From Collinsella sp. AF33-16 (GTDB taxonomy: Bacteria > Actinomycetota > Coriobacteriia > Coriobacteriales > Coriobacteriaceae): a stretch of 64,000 bases of DNA. Below the pieces are notes generated by a model that was not told the origin of the DNA, ran no database searches, and was given only the letters and a program-made list of their open reading frames with translations. Positions 11,389 to 21,976 of this stretch are shown here, piece by piece; position 1 is the first letter of the stretch, and each line of letters opens with the position of its first letter. The stretch spans positions 7,293 through 71,292 of the forward strand of contig NZ_QRQC01000015.1 of the NCBI RefSeq assembly GCF_003475325.1, written 5' to 3'. The translations under genes and the position numbers were made by a program.

Positions 11389-12215
11389 TGGCAGAGAAGA
11401 AGAAACTCTCTAAGAAAACGCTTGCCAAGTCGTTCCGCAACTGGTCCTATGGCAACCTGACTTGCTTCTCGCAGGAGCACATGCAGACCTTCGGTTACCT
11501 GTGCGCCATGCTTCCGATCGTCGAGGAGCTCTACGACACGCCCGAGGAGCAGAAGCAGGCCCTCCAGACCTACTCCGCGTTCTTCAACACCGAGCCGCAG
11601 ATCGGCACCATGATTGTCGGCGTCACCGCCGGCCTCGAGGAGGCTCGCGCAAACGGCGAGGCCATCGACGACGACGCCATCAACGGCATCCGCGCCGGCC
11701 TCATGGGCCCGCTCGCCGGCCTTGGCGACTCGCTGATCGTCGGTACCCTGATCCCGATCCTGCTCGGTATCGCCCTCGGTCTCTCGACCGGCGGCTCCCC
11801 GCTCGGCGCTATCTTCTATATCGTCGTGTGGAACCTGCTCATGTACCTCGGCATGCGCTTTGCCTACAACCAGGGCTATGAGCTCGGCGGCAAGGCGGTC
11901 GAGGCCCTCGTTGGCCCCAAGGCAAAGGCTCTTCGCGATTCCATCGTGATGGTCGGTACCATGGTCATCGGTGCCGTGGGCGCAACTTGGGTCTCCATCA
12001 CCTGCAGCCCCAACCTGGTGCTGCCCGGTGGCGGTAAGTTCCAGGACACGCTCGATGGCATCTATCCGCACCTGCTGCCGATGATCTTCATCATCTTCTG
12101 CTGGTACATGATGACCAAGAAGAAGGTCAACCCCATCGTTATGATGCTGATCCTCGTTGTGATCGCATTTGTGGGCGTTGTTATTGGCTTCTTCGACCCG
12201 GCACTGAGCTACTAG
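11388..12215 (+). CDS. PTS mannose/fructose/sorbose-family IID component
   Basis: A 275-residue membrane partner of IIC, needed for transport in this PTS family. It opens with basic residues (KKKLSKKTLAKSFRNW) and contains the EIID segments SYGNLTCFSQEHMQTFGY-like and GIRAGLMGPLAGLGDSL. Hydrophobic helices lie at the C-terminus. It ends the operon at a strong terminator. Confidence 0.92.
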   Translation: MAEKKKLSKKTLAKSFRNWSYGNLTCFSQEHMQTFGYLCAMLPIVEELYDTPEEQKQALQTYSAFFNTEPQIGTMIVGVTAGLEEARANGEAIDDDAINGIRAGLMGPLAGLGDSLIVGTLIPILLGIALGLSTGGSPLGAIFYIVVWNLLMYLGMRFAYNQGYELGGKAVEALVGPKAKALRDSIVMVGTMVIGAVGATWVSITCSPNLVLPGGGKFQDTLDGIYPHLLPMIFIIFCWYMMTKKKVNPIVMMLILVVIAFVGVVIGFFDPALSY

Positions 12216-12237
12216 TCATCATCCCCTGGCCCCCTGT

Positions 12238-12275
12238 AAGGCCGTGCGGCCTCAACCGCACGGCCTTCTGATTTT
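12238..12275 (+). terminator. Rho-independent terminator of the PTS operon
   Basis: A 12-bp stem AAGGCCGTGCGG / CCGCACGGCCTT with loop CCTCAA is followed by CTGATTTT. Confidence 0.85.
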
Positions 12276-12283
12276 GCGCCGCC

Positions 12284-12348
12284 CTTCAAGGGCAATATGG
12301 CCAGCGACCTCCATCGCCTACACGACACCCGCTATATTGCTCTTGAAA
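12284..12348. repeat. Inverted repeat upstream of the small membrane protein
   Basis: CTTCAAGGGCAATAT (12284-12298) pairs with 12334-12348 at 13 of 15 positions across a 35-base spacer. It lies 60 bases upstream of the next gene's start and may be a regulatory site or leader structure. Confidence 0.4.
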
Positions 12349-12410
12349 GATGACGTATTCGATAAACGATGGACTTGCGCATGATGCACACTTTGCACGA
12401 GGAGGACCAT

Positions 12411-12737
12411 ATGCACGAGAAACACGGACACGACCTTTCGCGCGACGACTTGATCCGCGAGGCAAAGATGCAGACCGATGCTATTCAGCGGCTCAACGTT
12501 TGGCTGCGCCTGGGCTATTCGCTCGTGGCGATTGGCTTTTTGATGGGGATGTGGGGTATGCAGGGAGGCCCCGGCTGGGGTGTCCCCGTGGGCATCGTGT
12601 GCCTGGTGGTGGGCACTCCGCTTTCGATCGTGCTTAAGGTTGGCACGACCAACGCCAAAAAGAATGTCGAGCGCATGCTTGAGGCCGCGGGTATCGACGT
12701 TGAGGAGCTTATGCGACGCAAGAAGGACGAGCAATAG
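12411..12737 (+). CDS. Small two-helix membrane protein
   Basis: A 108-residue protein that I cannot name. The N-terminus is histidine-rich and polar (MHEKHGHDLSRDDL). Two hydrophobic helices are at about 33-52 and 57-75, and a charged C-terminal helix (KKNVERMLEAAGIDVEELM) follows. The ATG at 12411 has GAGGAG upstream, whereas the ATG at 12369 does not. It stands alone before a MarR regulator in the same direction. Confidence 0.7.
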   Translation: MHEKHGHDLSRDDLIREAKMQTDAIQRLNVWLRLGYSLVAIGFLMGMWGMQGGPGWGVPVGIVCLVVGTPLSIVLKVGTTNAKKNVERMLEAAGIDVEELMRRKKDEQ

Positions 12738-12805
12738 ACTTCCGCGTTGGGGTATCATAAATAATTGTTGCGAATGTTAACTAATGTACGGCAAATGACG
12801 GTTTT

Positions 12806-13282
12806 ATGGCCCTTCTAGAGTTGCAAAGGACAATATCCCCAGTGGATTACGATGACGTTGCTCGAAAACTGATCGTGTACTCACGTTCCCTTGCCAAGGG
12901 ATCCTTGAGTGCTGCCGGCGGCGCCAGTGTGGGCGAGGCGCCGGTTTTACAGTATCTATCGGGTATTGACGGTGATGTCATTCCCTCCGAGATTGCCAAG
13001 AAGCTGAAATTCTCCCGTGCGCGCATGTCGCATATCTTGGATTCACTCGAGAGCAAGGGTTACGTTCAGCGCAGGACCGATCCAAACGATCGTCGGCGTG
13101 TGCTGGTGAGCATTACCGAGGAAGGCCGTGATTTCGCGGCGAAAAAAAATGCCGAGAGTGTGGCATCGCTCTCGAAACAACTCTCAGCGCTCGGCGAGCA
13201 CGATGCTCAGGAGCTCGTGCGCATCCTGAATAAAGCCTACAGCCTTACCTATGATGCCGACGACTACCTGGACAATCTATAA
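12806..13282 (+). CDS. MarR-family transcriptional regulator
   Basis: A 158-residue winged-helix regulator. The helix-turn-helix is PSEIAKKLKFSRARMSHIL and the wing SKGYVQRRTDPNDRRRVLV, both classic MarR. The start is uncertain: the ATG at 12806 has no clear ribosome site, and a GTG at 12842 with AAAGGA about ten bases upstream is an alternative that removes 12 residues. The target is unknown. The 500 bases downstream and the GH31 gene or the small membrane protein upstream are the nearest candidates. Confidence 0.85.
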   Translation: MALLELQRTISPVDYDDVARKLIVYSRSLAKGSLSAAGGASVGEAPVLQYLSGIDGDVIPSEIAKKLKFSRARMSHILDSLESKGYVQRRTDPNDRRRVLVSITEEGRDFAAKKNAESVASLSKQLSALGEHDAQELVRILNKAYSLTYDADDYLDNL

Positions 13283-13785
13283 GGATAAAGACAGACATTT
13301 AGGTGCATCATGAAATGCACCCGGGACAGTTGTGCCCATCAGCCACCGTCAACATCTCATTCCAAACCAAATCAGCCAACGTACGCCATGGCAACCCCCG
13401 GTAGGTCGCAGGGTGGCGGCTGAGCCTTTCCCTCGGGAAACTTCGCGAAGCCCAGTTCCCGAGGGAAAGGTATGGTCTGTGTAATACCAGATAAACAGTA
13501 CATTTTTGCTAGATTGGTATTTGACTGAAGAACCAATTGGTATGGCTTATTAAGCCTACCTTGCCGTTGACGCTCATTTTACTGCCGTTGGTGGACTTCC
13601 GAACTTGGTTGCGCAAGTGCTCCCATATATTGATATGACCTAGTAGGTGGCTATCTGGTTACTACCAGTTGGCCCCTTGGTAACGGGTGGCCCCATTGTG
13701 CGGAATGTACCGAACATCCCCGTTTGATACGTTTTCCCATGCTGCCGGGGGGGCGTCCTCGGCATGTCGGAAGAAAGGAGCCCAG
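13283..13785. other. Intergenic region before the GH31 gene
   Basis: No convincing gene is seen in these 503 bases. They hold GGTGCA..TGCACC near 13301, a perfect 15-bp hairpin at 13425-13439/13456-13470 (CCTTTCCCTCGGGAA) with a palindromic loop, and an AT-rich stretch at 13480-13560 with the direct repeat ATTGGTAT at 13515-13522 and near 13542-13550, containing palindrome CCAATTGG. The last is a plausible operator/promoter zone for the GH31 gene. Confidence 0.5.
13425..13470. terminator. Perfect 15-bp hairpin, possible terminator
   Basis: CCTTTCCCTCGGGAA (13425-13439) pairs perfectly with 13456-13470. The loop contains CTTCGCGAAG. No long T-run follows, so terminator function is uncertain. 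Confidence 0.4.
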
Positions 13786-15219
13786 GTGCGCAGGAATTCC
13801 ATTTTTACGAAACGGTGGGTGAAGGGAAGCGCGGTCCTCGTTGCCACTGCAGCGACGCTCGTGTTTGCCAATCCCCAGCAGGCGATTGCCACGCCACTCA
13901 AGGGCGTCGACTCAGCGACCGTGTCCCAGTCTGCCTCGAATGTCGTCGACATCGATTTCGCTGACGGCATCAAGGGCCGTATTACGTTCCTCGAGGACGG
14001 TATTTTCCGTTATAACGTCGACCCCAAGGGTGAGTTTTCCGATTACGCCACACCGCGCAGTAAGTCCCACACGGCTAAAATCCAGGCTCAGCCCGATACC
14101 TCGGACACCTACAGCAAGCCGAGCGCGACGGTTGCCGACAAGGGCGACACTATCGAGATCACCGGCGGAAAGGCGACCGTGATCCTGGACAAGGCGACTG
14201 GCAAGATGAGTATCAAGTCAGGCGACCGTGTCGTGGTTTCCGAGTCCGCGTCCCTCGACCTTGATAAGAAGGGTACCGTCCAGACGCTCGCCAAGGAGAA
14301 GTCCGAGAACTTCTTTGGCGGCGGCACCCAGAACGGACGCTTCCTGCACACCAACCAGACCATCGCCATCTCCAACACGAACAACTGGACTGATGGCGGC
14401 GTTGCCTCGCCCAACCCGTTTTATTGGACGAGTGACGGCTACGGCGTACTCCGAAACACGTTTGCAGAGGGTTCCTACGACTTCGGTTCCACGGACTCAT
14501 CGACGGTCACGACTTTGCACAGCGAGAATGAGTTTGATGCCTACTACTTCGTGGCGACCAACGAGGGCGCTTCGAACGTGGCAACCGAGATGCTGCAGGA
14601 CTACTACAAGGTGACCGGTAACCCGGTACTGCTGCCCGAGTACGGGTTCTACCTTGGTCATCTTAATGCCTATAACCGTGATGGCTGGTCAACGACCTCG
14701 GGTCAAAAGAAGTGGGAGACCAAGGGCAGCAAGTCCTCGAGCGAGAAGGGCGACGTTAAGTACGAGTCTGGCATGTCGACGGGCTACAAGCTCGACGGCA
14801 CACTTGCGGCCGAGACGCTCAACGGTGAGGGCCCTTCGGTTGATACCGAGAACATGAAAGCGACCGATTTCGACCGCCAGTTCTCTGCTCGGCAGGTTAT
14901 CGATGACTACGAGGACAACGACATGCCGCTCGGTTGGTTCCTGCCGAACGACGGCTACGGCGCCGGCTATGGCCAGAACGGTTACTACAAGACCGGCGGC
15001 GTCAACTCCGACGGAACGAGCTCGGCCGACCGTCTTAACGCTGTGCGTGCCAATGTCGACAACCTTAAGAAGTTCACCGAGTATGCCAACTCAAAGGGTG
15101 TGAGCACGGGCTTGTGGACCCAGTCCAACCTTGAGCCCGACAGCAACTCCGAGACCCCGTGGCACCTGCTTCGCGACTTCGACGCCGAGGTCAAGACGGG
15201 GGGGCATCTCTACCCTTAA
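13786..15219 (+). CDS. GH31 glycosidase, N-terminal part (frame broken)
   Basis: The first 477 residues of a secreted glycoside hydrolase family 31 enzyme. The GTG start at 13786 has AAAGGAG upstream and opens a signal peptide (basic RRNSIFTKRWVKG, then a hydrophobic stretch ending near ANPQQAIATP). The GH31 N-terminal sandwich and the start of the catalytic barrel follow (VLLPEYGFYLGHLNAYNRDG). The frame ends 15 bases after a run of seven G (15198-15204). With six G the protein would read on as GGISTLKTDVAWVG into the downstream frame. Without a shift the product lacks both catalytic aspartates. The intact relative would be about 2137 residues. Confidence 0.85.
   Translation: MRRNSIFTKRWVKGSAVLVATAATLVFANPQQAIATPLKGVDSATVSQSASNVVDIDFADGIKGRITFLEDGIFRYNVDPKGEFSDYATPRSKSHTAKIQAQPDTSDTYSKPSATVADKGDTIEITGGKATVILDKATGKMSIKSGDRVVVSESASLDLDKKGTVQTLAKEKSENFFGGGTQNGRFLHTNQTIAISNTNNWTDGGVASPNPFYWTSDGYGVLRNTFAEGSYDFGSTDSSTVTTLHSENEFDAYYFVATNEGASNVATEMLQDYYKVTGNPVLLPEYGFYLGHLNAYNRDGWSTTSGQKKWETKGSKSSSEKGDVKYESGMSTGYKLDGTLAAETLNGEGPSVDTENMKATDFDRQFSARQVIDDYEDNDMPLGWFLPNDGYGAGYGQNGYYKTGGVNSDGTSSADRLNAVRANVDNLKKFTEYANSKGVSTGLWTQSNLEPDSNSETPWHLLRDFDAEVKTGGHLYP
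15198..15204 (+). other. G7 homopolymer at the GH31 frame break
   Basis: Seven G residues follow AAGAC. Deleting one restores a single reading frame from 13786 to 20200. Slippage, a recent mutation or a sequencing error would all produce this. Confidence 0.85.
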
Positions 15220-18200
15220 GACCGACGTTGCCTGGGTTGGATCTGGCTACTCCTTTGGTCTTAATGGCATCAAGACAGCTTATGACACGGTGACGACCGG
15301 CGCTAACAAGCGCCCCAACATCATCACGCTCGATGGTTGGGCCGGCACGCAGCGCTTTGGTGGCATTTGGACCGGCGACCAGTATGGCGGTAACTGGGAG
15401 TACATTCGCTTCCATATCCCCACGTATATCGGTCAGAGTCTTTCGGGCAACCCCAACATCGGCTCCGACATGGATGGCATCTTTGGCGGCGACCCCATCA
15501 TCTCTGCGCGTGACTACCAGTGGAAGACGTTCACGCCCTCCATGCTTGACATGGACGGTTGGGGCACCTACCGTAAATCGCCCATGACGCACGGCGATCC
15601 CTACACAGGCATCTCGCGCTTCTACCTCAAGCTCAAGGCGCAGCTCATGCCCTATATCTACACGAGCGCGGCCTCGGCGGCCAACATCGACACGGGTAAC
15701 GGCGATGCCGGCCTGCCCATGATCCGCGCCATGCTGCTTTCCGACAACTCCGAGTACGCCGCAAGCACTTCGACGCAGTACCAGTATATGTTCGGTGAGA
15801 ACTTCCTAGTGGCACCGGTGTATCAGGATACCCAGGCAGACGAGAACGGCAACGACATTCGCAATGGGATTTACCTCCCCAACTACGGCACCGACGAGAA
15901 TCCCACCATCTGGATCGATTACTTCTCGGGTAAGCAGTATCGCGGCGGCCAGGTTCTCAACAACTACGAGGCTCCGCTTTGGAAGCTGCCGCTGTTTGTG
16001 AAGGCCAACGCTATCGTGCCGATGTACGCCGAGAACAACAACCCCGAGGCAGTGAGCGACACCAACACCAAGGGTACCGACCGCAGTCAGCGTATCGTCG
16101 AGTTCTTCGCCACCGAGGGCGACGGCACCTTTACGCAGTACGAGGACGACGGCTCCTCCATCGAAAACAACACGACTGAGGACGATTCCTACGGCACGAT
16201 CGACAATATCTCCTACGGTGAGCATGTGAGCACCGTCTACAGCTCCAAGGCCGCAGGCGGCACCGCGACCTTTACCGCCGAGGCCTCGAAGGGCGGCTAC
16301 AACGGCTACGACTCCAACCGCACCACGACCTTCGTGGCCAATGTGTCCGCCAAGCCCACGAGCGTTGTCGCCAAGAACGGCGGATCCGCACTCAACGTGG
16401 TTGAGGTCGACTCGCAGGAGACCTTTGACGCCGCGACCCCCGAGGCCGGCCAGGCGGTCTACTTCTACAGCGAGACCCCCAACCTCAACCACTACGGCAG
16501 CGATGCGGACGGCACCGAGGCCGAGCAGGGCGAGAGCTTCAACAACACCAAGATCACCACGAACCCCAAGGTCTACGTCAAGTTCGCGAAGACCGATGTT
16601 GCTGCAGCGGCGCAGACGCTTGAGCTGGGCGGTTTCGTGAACGCCGACGCCACGCTCACAGCCGATCGCCTCAACGAGAACCTCTCCGCACCCACGAACC
16701 TTGCTGCCCCCGAGGACGTCACGACCCCAACGAGCATCAAGCTCACCTGGGGAAAGGTCGATGGTGCTACCTCCTACGACCTTAAGGTCGACGGCACTGT
16801 GTTTGCCGTGGGTGATGCGGCCGAGTTCACGCACACCGACCTCGCCTACAATAGCAAGCACACCTACCAGATTCGTTCGCGCAACGCCGAGGGTTACTCC
16901 GCCTGGAGCGATGTGCTCGAGGCGAACTCCGCACTCGATCCGTGGCGGAACGTCCCCGACGCCGAGCAAATCACCTGGGAGGGCTCGCTTTACGGCAGCC
17001 ATAAGGCCGAGCTCGCCTTCGACCATGAGTTCCAGTCGGGCGACGGCGGTTTCCACTCCGGTGGCAACGATCTGGGCAAGGCGCTTACCGTTGACTATGG
17101 ACGCGCTTACAAGCTCGATAAGCTCGAGTACTATCCGCGCGATGACGCCGGCAACGGCACTGTGACCAAGATGCGTGTTGAGACGAGTCTCGATGGCGTC
17201 CACTGGACGAGCCAGGAGGTCGATTGGGCACGTTCCGCTGATTGTAAGACGGTAGCGTTTGACGGCACCGTGGCCGCCCGTTACGTGCGCATGACACCGC
17301 TCGCCTCGGTCGGCAATTTCTTCTCCGCGTCCGAGATTGCCATCTACAAGACCGACGGCACGGATGGCTTCGCCGTGGGCTCCAACCTCAACAAGGCCAC
17401 GATCTCCGACGGAGACTACTCCAACATGAAGAACTATCTGGGCCTCGAGAATCGCGAGCCCGATACCCCGACGTTCGGTTCGCAGATCCGCGACCACTTC
17501 GCCGACCTCAACGATAACGGCGTTTACGACGTCTACGATTACTCGTTCACCATGGCGGGTCTTGACGGCGGCACTAAACAAAAGGGCAAGGTCGCCGGTT
17601 CGCTCGCGGTGATTCCGAGCAAGACCGAGGTCGAGGCCGGTGATGAGATCACCGTTGATGTCTATGCGGCCGACGCCAAGAACGTCAACGCCCTGGGCGC
17701 TCTCGTCAACTTCAAGAGCGACCAGTTCGAGTTTGTGTCCGAGAGCATCGCGCAGGACGGCTCGACTGCCGGCATGGAGAACCTGTCTCGCGAGAAGGTC
17801 CAGTTCGCGGACAGAACGCAGACTATCAATCTCGCCTTTGCCAACCGCGGCGATGGCAAGCTCTACAACGGTACCGGCGCGGTGGCGAGTTTCAAGCTCA
17901 AGGCCAAGACCGCCGGCAAGGTCGAACTGCCCTCGACATCTTGGCTCATCGGTCCGGCATGCGACGCACTTGAGTTTGCGAGCGACGGCACGGTGACGAT
18001 GCCGGATGTTCCTCAGCCAACGGTCGCCGAGTACGGTCAGGACGCCTTCAACATCACGATGACCAACGATGAGCTCACGACCGACGACGGGACCAACGTC
18101 GAGAAACTTATCCAGCAGAAGAGCTATAACGCGCTGTTCGATAATAACGAGGGCGACAACGGCTTTGAGTTCCTATGGAACTGGAGCGGCAACTGGGACA

Positions 18201-20200
18201 GCGAGGGTAAGCTTCCGAGTTACGTGAAGCTTCCCACCACGATGACATTCGCATTTAAGACGCCGTCGAAACTCGATAGTGTCGAGGTCGTTAACCGCAA
18301 CGGTGGCAACGGAACCGTGCAGAAGATCAAGGCTGTCGTGACGTTCGAGGATGGCTCGACCCAAGAGTTCGCGGGCGGGGAGTACGATTCCTTCCTTGCT
18401 CGCTACGCCTTTGACCTCTCTGCCGAGAACAAGGGCAAGAAGGCGACCAAGGTCGAGGTCACGCCGCTTGAGGCATCGGGTGACCAGATGCTCACACTGC
18501 GTGAGGTCAACTTCAACTACACGCAGGGTGTCGAGGCCATCGAGGGTGTCGAGCTAGGCAAGAACCAGACCGAGTTCTTTGAAGGCGACATTACGCCCGT
18601 CGACGCCAAGGCTACGCCTGAGAGCGCTGGCTACCCCTATGTGACGGTCGAGAGCTCCGACCCCTCTGTGGTAAGCGTCTCCGCTGTTCAGGCTGGCGAT
18701 AGCGTGAGCTACTACCTGCGTGCCAACAAGGCCGGCAAGGCAAAGATCACGGTGGCGTCGGTACTCGACCCCTCCAAGACCGCATCCTATGAGGTCGAGG
18801 TCAAGGCTGGTGTCGATACCTCTGCGCTCGTAGCAGCGCTTTCCAAGGCCGCGGGCTACAGCGAGTCCGTCTACACCAAGGATTCCTATGCAGCTCTCAC
18901 CACTGCGGTCGAGGCGGCTCAGAAGCTCCTCGACAGCGGCCAGGGCAGCTATAGCAAGAAGGATGTCGCAGACGCCACAGCCAAGATCGAGAAGGCAATC
19001 GACGGCCTCAAGATGCGCCCTGTTGATGAGAAGATTCTCATCAACACGCCCGAGAACCGCAAGAACGTCAAGGTGGCCGGCTTCTCGAGTGAGGCCGACT
19101 ACGAGGGCAGCAACGCCGTCAACGCTCTCGACGGCGACGAGCGGACGCTTTGGCACAGCGACTGGGCCCATGGGACCGGTATGCCCCAGTATCTGAGTGT
19201 CGACCTGGGCCGCGACTACGATCTCACCGACGTTACATTCCTGCCGCGCCAGGACGGCGGCACTAACGGCGATATCTTCGAGGCCGAGATACTGGTCTCC
19301 GACACTGCCGACGGTTATGAGAAGGGCACCGCCGCGTCGATGGGTACGTTCGCCTTCGACAACGATGGCCGCGTGCTCACCGACCGTGGCGACTGGAAAC
19401 AGATGAGCTTTGGCGCCGCGCGCGGTCGCTACGTGACCGTCAAGGTGATTCACGCCGGCGGGGGCGACGTTGATGCCTACTGCAGCATGGCGGAGCTCAA
19501 GTTCTACGGTACGGCCGTCCCCGATCCGGTGGCGAAGGATGATCTCACTGCCGCGATCGAAAAGGTTGATGCCGAGCTTGCCGCCGGCGACCTCAAGGCC
19601 GGCGACTACACCGAGGCCTCCTGGACGGCGCTCGAGAACGCCCTGGCGAGCGCCCGCGCCATCTTGAGCGACGAGGATGCCACGCAGGACGAGGTCGACC
19701 AGGCGCTCAGGGCGCTCGAGAGCGCCCGCGACGCGCTCGAGAAGACCCCGGTGGTCCCGGTCGAGAATCCGACTAAGAAGCAGCTCAAGGCCCTGGTCAA
19801 GCAGGCGAAGGAGACTGACACCAGGGGCAAGACGGCCGAGTCTGTCAAGGCCCTGACGGATGCCATTACCTACGCCGAGGACGTCTTGGGTGATGAGAAT
19901 GCTTCCGACACCCAGATCCAGGCGGCCTATAGCCAGCTCAAGCTGGCCATTGAGAGCCTCAAGGATGCCGATTCCGGCAACCAGGGCGGCTCGGGCAACC
20001 AGGGTTCCGGCAATGGCTCGAACGGCGGCAACCAGGCGGGCAAGCCCGCAGGCGACAAGGCCCAGGGCAGCAAGAAGAACGGTTCGGCGATTCCCAATAC
20101 CGGAGACCAGACGGCGGCGACCGTCGCGACCGTCGGTGGTCTTGGCGCCATCATCGCCGCGATCGGCGCTTTCTTCCATCGTCGCAGCAAGGCTAAGTAG
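15205..20200 (+). CDS. GH31 glycosidase, catalytic C-terminal part with binding domains and sortase signal
   Basis: Continuation of the broken gene; the frame is open from before 15204 and has no ribosome site of its own. In fused numbering the nucleophile is probably Asp480 (LKTDVAWVG) and the acid/base Asp531 (GIWTGDQ). This arrangement resembles GH31 alpha-N-acetylgalactosaminidases, but a different alpha-glycoside is possible. Then come an fn3-like domain (~968-1058), an F5/8 or CBM32-like domain (~1060-1190), a dockerin-like loop DLNDNGVYDVYDYS (~1235), a cohesin-like domain (~1270-1405), a second F5/8-like domain, an Ig-like domain (~1590-1675), FIVAR repeats (~1676-1746, 1914-1985, 1988-2062) flanking a CBM32 domain (~1750-1910), a Gly/Asn linker, IPNTGDQ, a membrane helix and RRSKAK. 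It should be wall-anchored and act on host or dietary glycans. Confidence 0.85.
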
Positions 20201-20220
20201 CCCCAGCAACAGCTAAGCAA

Positions 20221-20262
20221 GCGTGCCCGCCGTCCCACCCAAGGACGGTGGGCACGCTTTTT
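20221..20262 (+). terminator. Rho-independent terminator of the GH31 gene
   Basis: GCGTGCCCGCCGTCC pairs with GGACGGTGGGCACGC (one G-T) and is followed by TTTTT. Confidence 0.88.
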
Positions 20263-20417
20263 GAATGTAGGCAGAAAGCTCCGACCCTTCGGCCTTAATC
20301 TCGCAAAGCGTTCCGTCTCCCGCCGAACACATCAGCATCGGCGGCTATACTTGAATTATTTGCAGTTAAGGGTCGCGGATTGGCCGCGTCACCGCTCTCA
20401 ACAGGAGGTCTTTGTTT

Positions 20418-20882
20418 ATGGCAGATCAGAAGCCGGTTGTCGGGATCATCATGGGCTCCAAATCCGATCTGGGCGTTATGGAAGGCTGCACCGACGAGCT
20501 CGAGGCACTGGGCGTGCCCTATGAGCTCGTGATTGCAAGTGCGCACCGCACGCCGGCGAAGGTCCATGAGTGGGCTTCGACTGCCGCCGATCGCGGTATC
20601 AAAGTGATCATCGCTGCAGCCGGCAAGGCTGCACACCTGGGCGGTGTCGTAGCTGCCTTTACGCCGCTGCCGGTTATCGGCGTGCCTATGAAGACGAGTG
20701 ACCTGGGCGGCATGGATTCGCTGCTGTCGATGGTGCAGATGCCTTCGGGTGTGCCCGTGGCCTGTGTGGCCATCAACGGTGCCAAGAACGCCGCCATTTA
20801 CGCCACGCAGATTCTGGGTGCATGCGACCCCGAGTACCGCAAGGTTATCGAGAAGATGAAGCAGGAGATGGCCGACGCCTAG
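20418..20882 (+). CDS. purE: N5-carboxyaminoimidazole ribonucleotide mutase
   Basis: PurE class I converts N5-CAIR to CAIR in purine synthesis. The 154-residue protein opens with VVGIIMGSKSDLGVM, contains the catalytic SAHRTPAKVHEW, and has AAAGKAAHLGGVVA and GVPM, all family hallmarks. I chose the ATG at 20418 over a TTG six bases upstream; AGGAGG lies about ten bases before it. No purK is seen next to it. The sortase gene follows 35 bases later. Confidence 0.95.
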   Translation: MADQKPVVGIIMGSKSDLGVMEGCTDELEALGVPYELVIASAHRTPAKVHEWASTAADRGIKVIIAAAGKAAHLGGVVAAFTPLPVIGVPMKTSDLGGMDSLLSMVQMPSGVPVACVAINGAKNAAIYATQILGACDPEYRKVIEKMKQEMADA

Positions 20883-20917
20883 GCGTTCCGCCGTTTCACC
20901 GCAGTATAAGGAGAGCC

Positions 20918-21922
20918 ATGTCCGACTATCAGGGAAAACGATTCAAGGCTTCTCAGATTCCCGATCCGTCGAAGCCGGGTGCTGCCCGTGCGGTACGGCA
21001 GGGTCGGACATCCTCTCCTCAGCAGCCGCATGCGCCGCGTCCCGTAACGCCGACGTCCCATCGTCGTCAGGATACGCCGACTGCGTATCGCCCTTCGTCA
21101 TATGGCACGGCAAAGAAGCAGGCTCGGACGACGAGGCAGCTGAGTGACGCGCCGTCCAACTATGCCGAGCAGCCGCGTAAGAAACGCCGATCCATCATTC
21201 CCATCTTGCTCATCATCGTGGGCATCGGTCTGATTGTCGCCGCCGCTGCCATCTTTATCAATGCTCAGATTGGCTATAAGCAGGCGAGCGATTCGTATCA
21301 AAAGATCGAAAAACAATATGTGAGCGACAAGGACGCCAGCGGCGTGCCGATTATCGACTTTGATGCACTTGCCCAGACGAATCCCGAGGTTGTGGGTTGG
21401 ATTTACGCGCCCAGCACCAACATCAACTATCCCGTTGTGCAGACCAACAACAACTCCAAATACCTCAACACGCTGTTTGACGGTACATCTAACGCGTCCG
21501 GTGCCATTTTCTTGGATAGTGATGACACCGCGCCGGGAATGGTTGACCAGCAGACCACGATCTACGGCCACCATATGAACGACGGGTCGATGTTCAACGT
21601 GATTTCGGATACGACTGATCAGGCGACGTTCGATAGCATCGAGTACGTGTATTACATTACGCGCGACGCTACGTATAAGCTACGGCCGCTGGCGACCAAA
21701 GTCGTCGAGGACACGTATGCCAAGGCGCGCACGCCTAATTTTGAGGGTGACGACGGGCTCAAGAACTACCTGTCCGAGATGCTCGACGGCGCTTCGGCCG
21801 TGGCGAGCGATGCCACCGATCGTGCCGCTTCGGCAACCAAGGTCGTAACGCTTGTGACCTGTCGTTCGCTGTCGCTGAGCAACACACGCGCCGTCATGGT
21901 GCTCACACCGGTCGAGGAATAA
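20918..21922 (+). CDS. Class B sortase
   Basis: A 334-residue membrane-anchored transpeptidase that joins surface proteins to the wall or makes pili. The first ~85 residues are proline- and serine-rich and cytoplasmic. One helix lies at about 90-110 (IPILLIIVGIGLIVAAAAIF). The sortase domain carries His in IYGHHMNDGSMF, catalytic Cys in VTLVTCRS and Arg in NTRAVMVL. The class B call rests on the YGHHM context and the helix-rich segment between His and Cys. The start has GGAGA upstream. The upstream GH31 enzyme ends in IPNTG, a possible substrate, although class B enzymes often use NPxTx signals. Confidence 0.88.
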   Translation: MSDYQGKRFKASQIPDPSKPGAARAVRQGRTSSPQQPHAPRPVTPTSHRRQDTPTAYRPSSYGTAKKQARTTRQLSDAPSNYAEQPRKKRRSIIPILLIIVGIGLIVAAAAIFINAQIGYKQASDSYQKIEKQYVSDKDASGVPIIDFDALAQTNPEVVGWIYAPSTNINYPVVQTNNNSKYLNTLFDGTSNASGAIFLDSDDTAPGMVDQQTTIYGHHMNDGSMFNVISDTTDQATFDSIEYVYYITRDATYKLRPLATKVVEDTYAKARTPNFEGDDGLKNYLSEMLDGASAVASDATDRAASATKVVTLVTCRSLSLSNTRAVMVLTPVEE

Positions 21923-21976
21923 AGTGTCCGAGGGTCCCGTCCCAAAAAGACTACCCTGGAAATCAAAGGAGAAACG

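Noticed and set aside
15806..20209. Long minus-strand frames (591 and 551 codons) opposite the GH31 gene
   Set aside because: The plus strand shows clear domain order and a sortase signal; the minus frames are low-complexity shadows.
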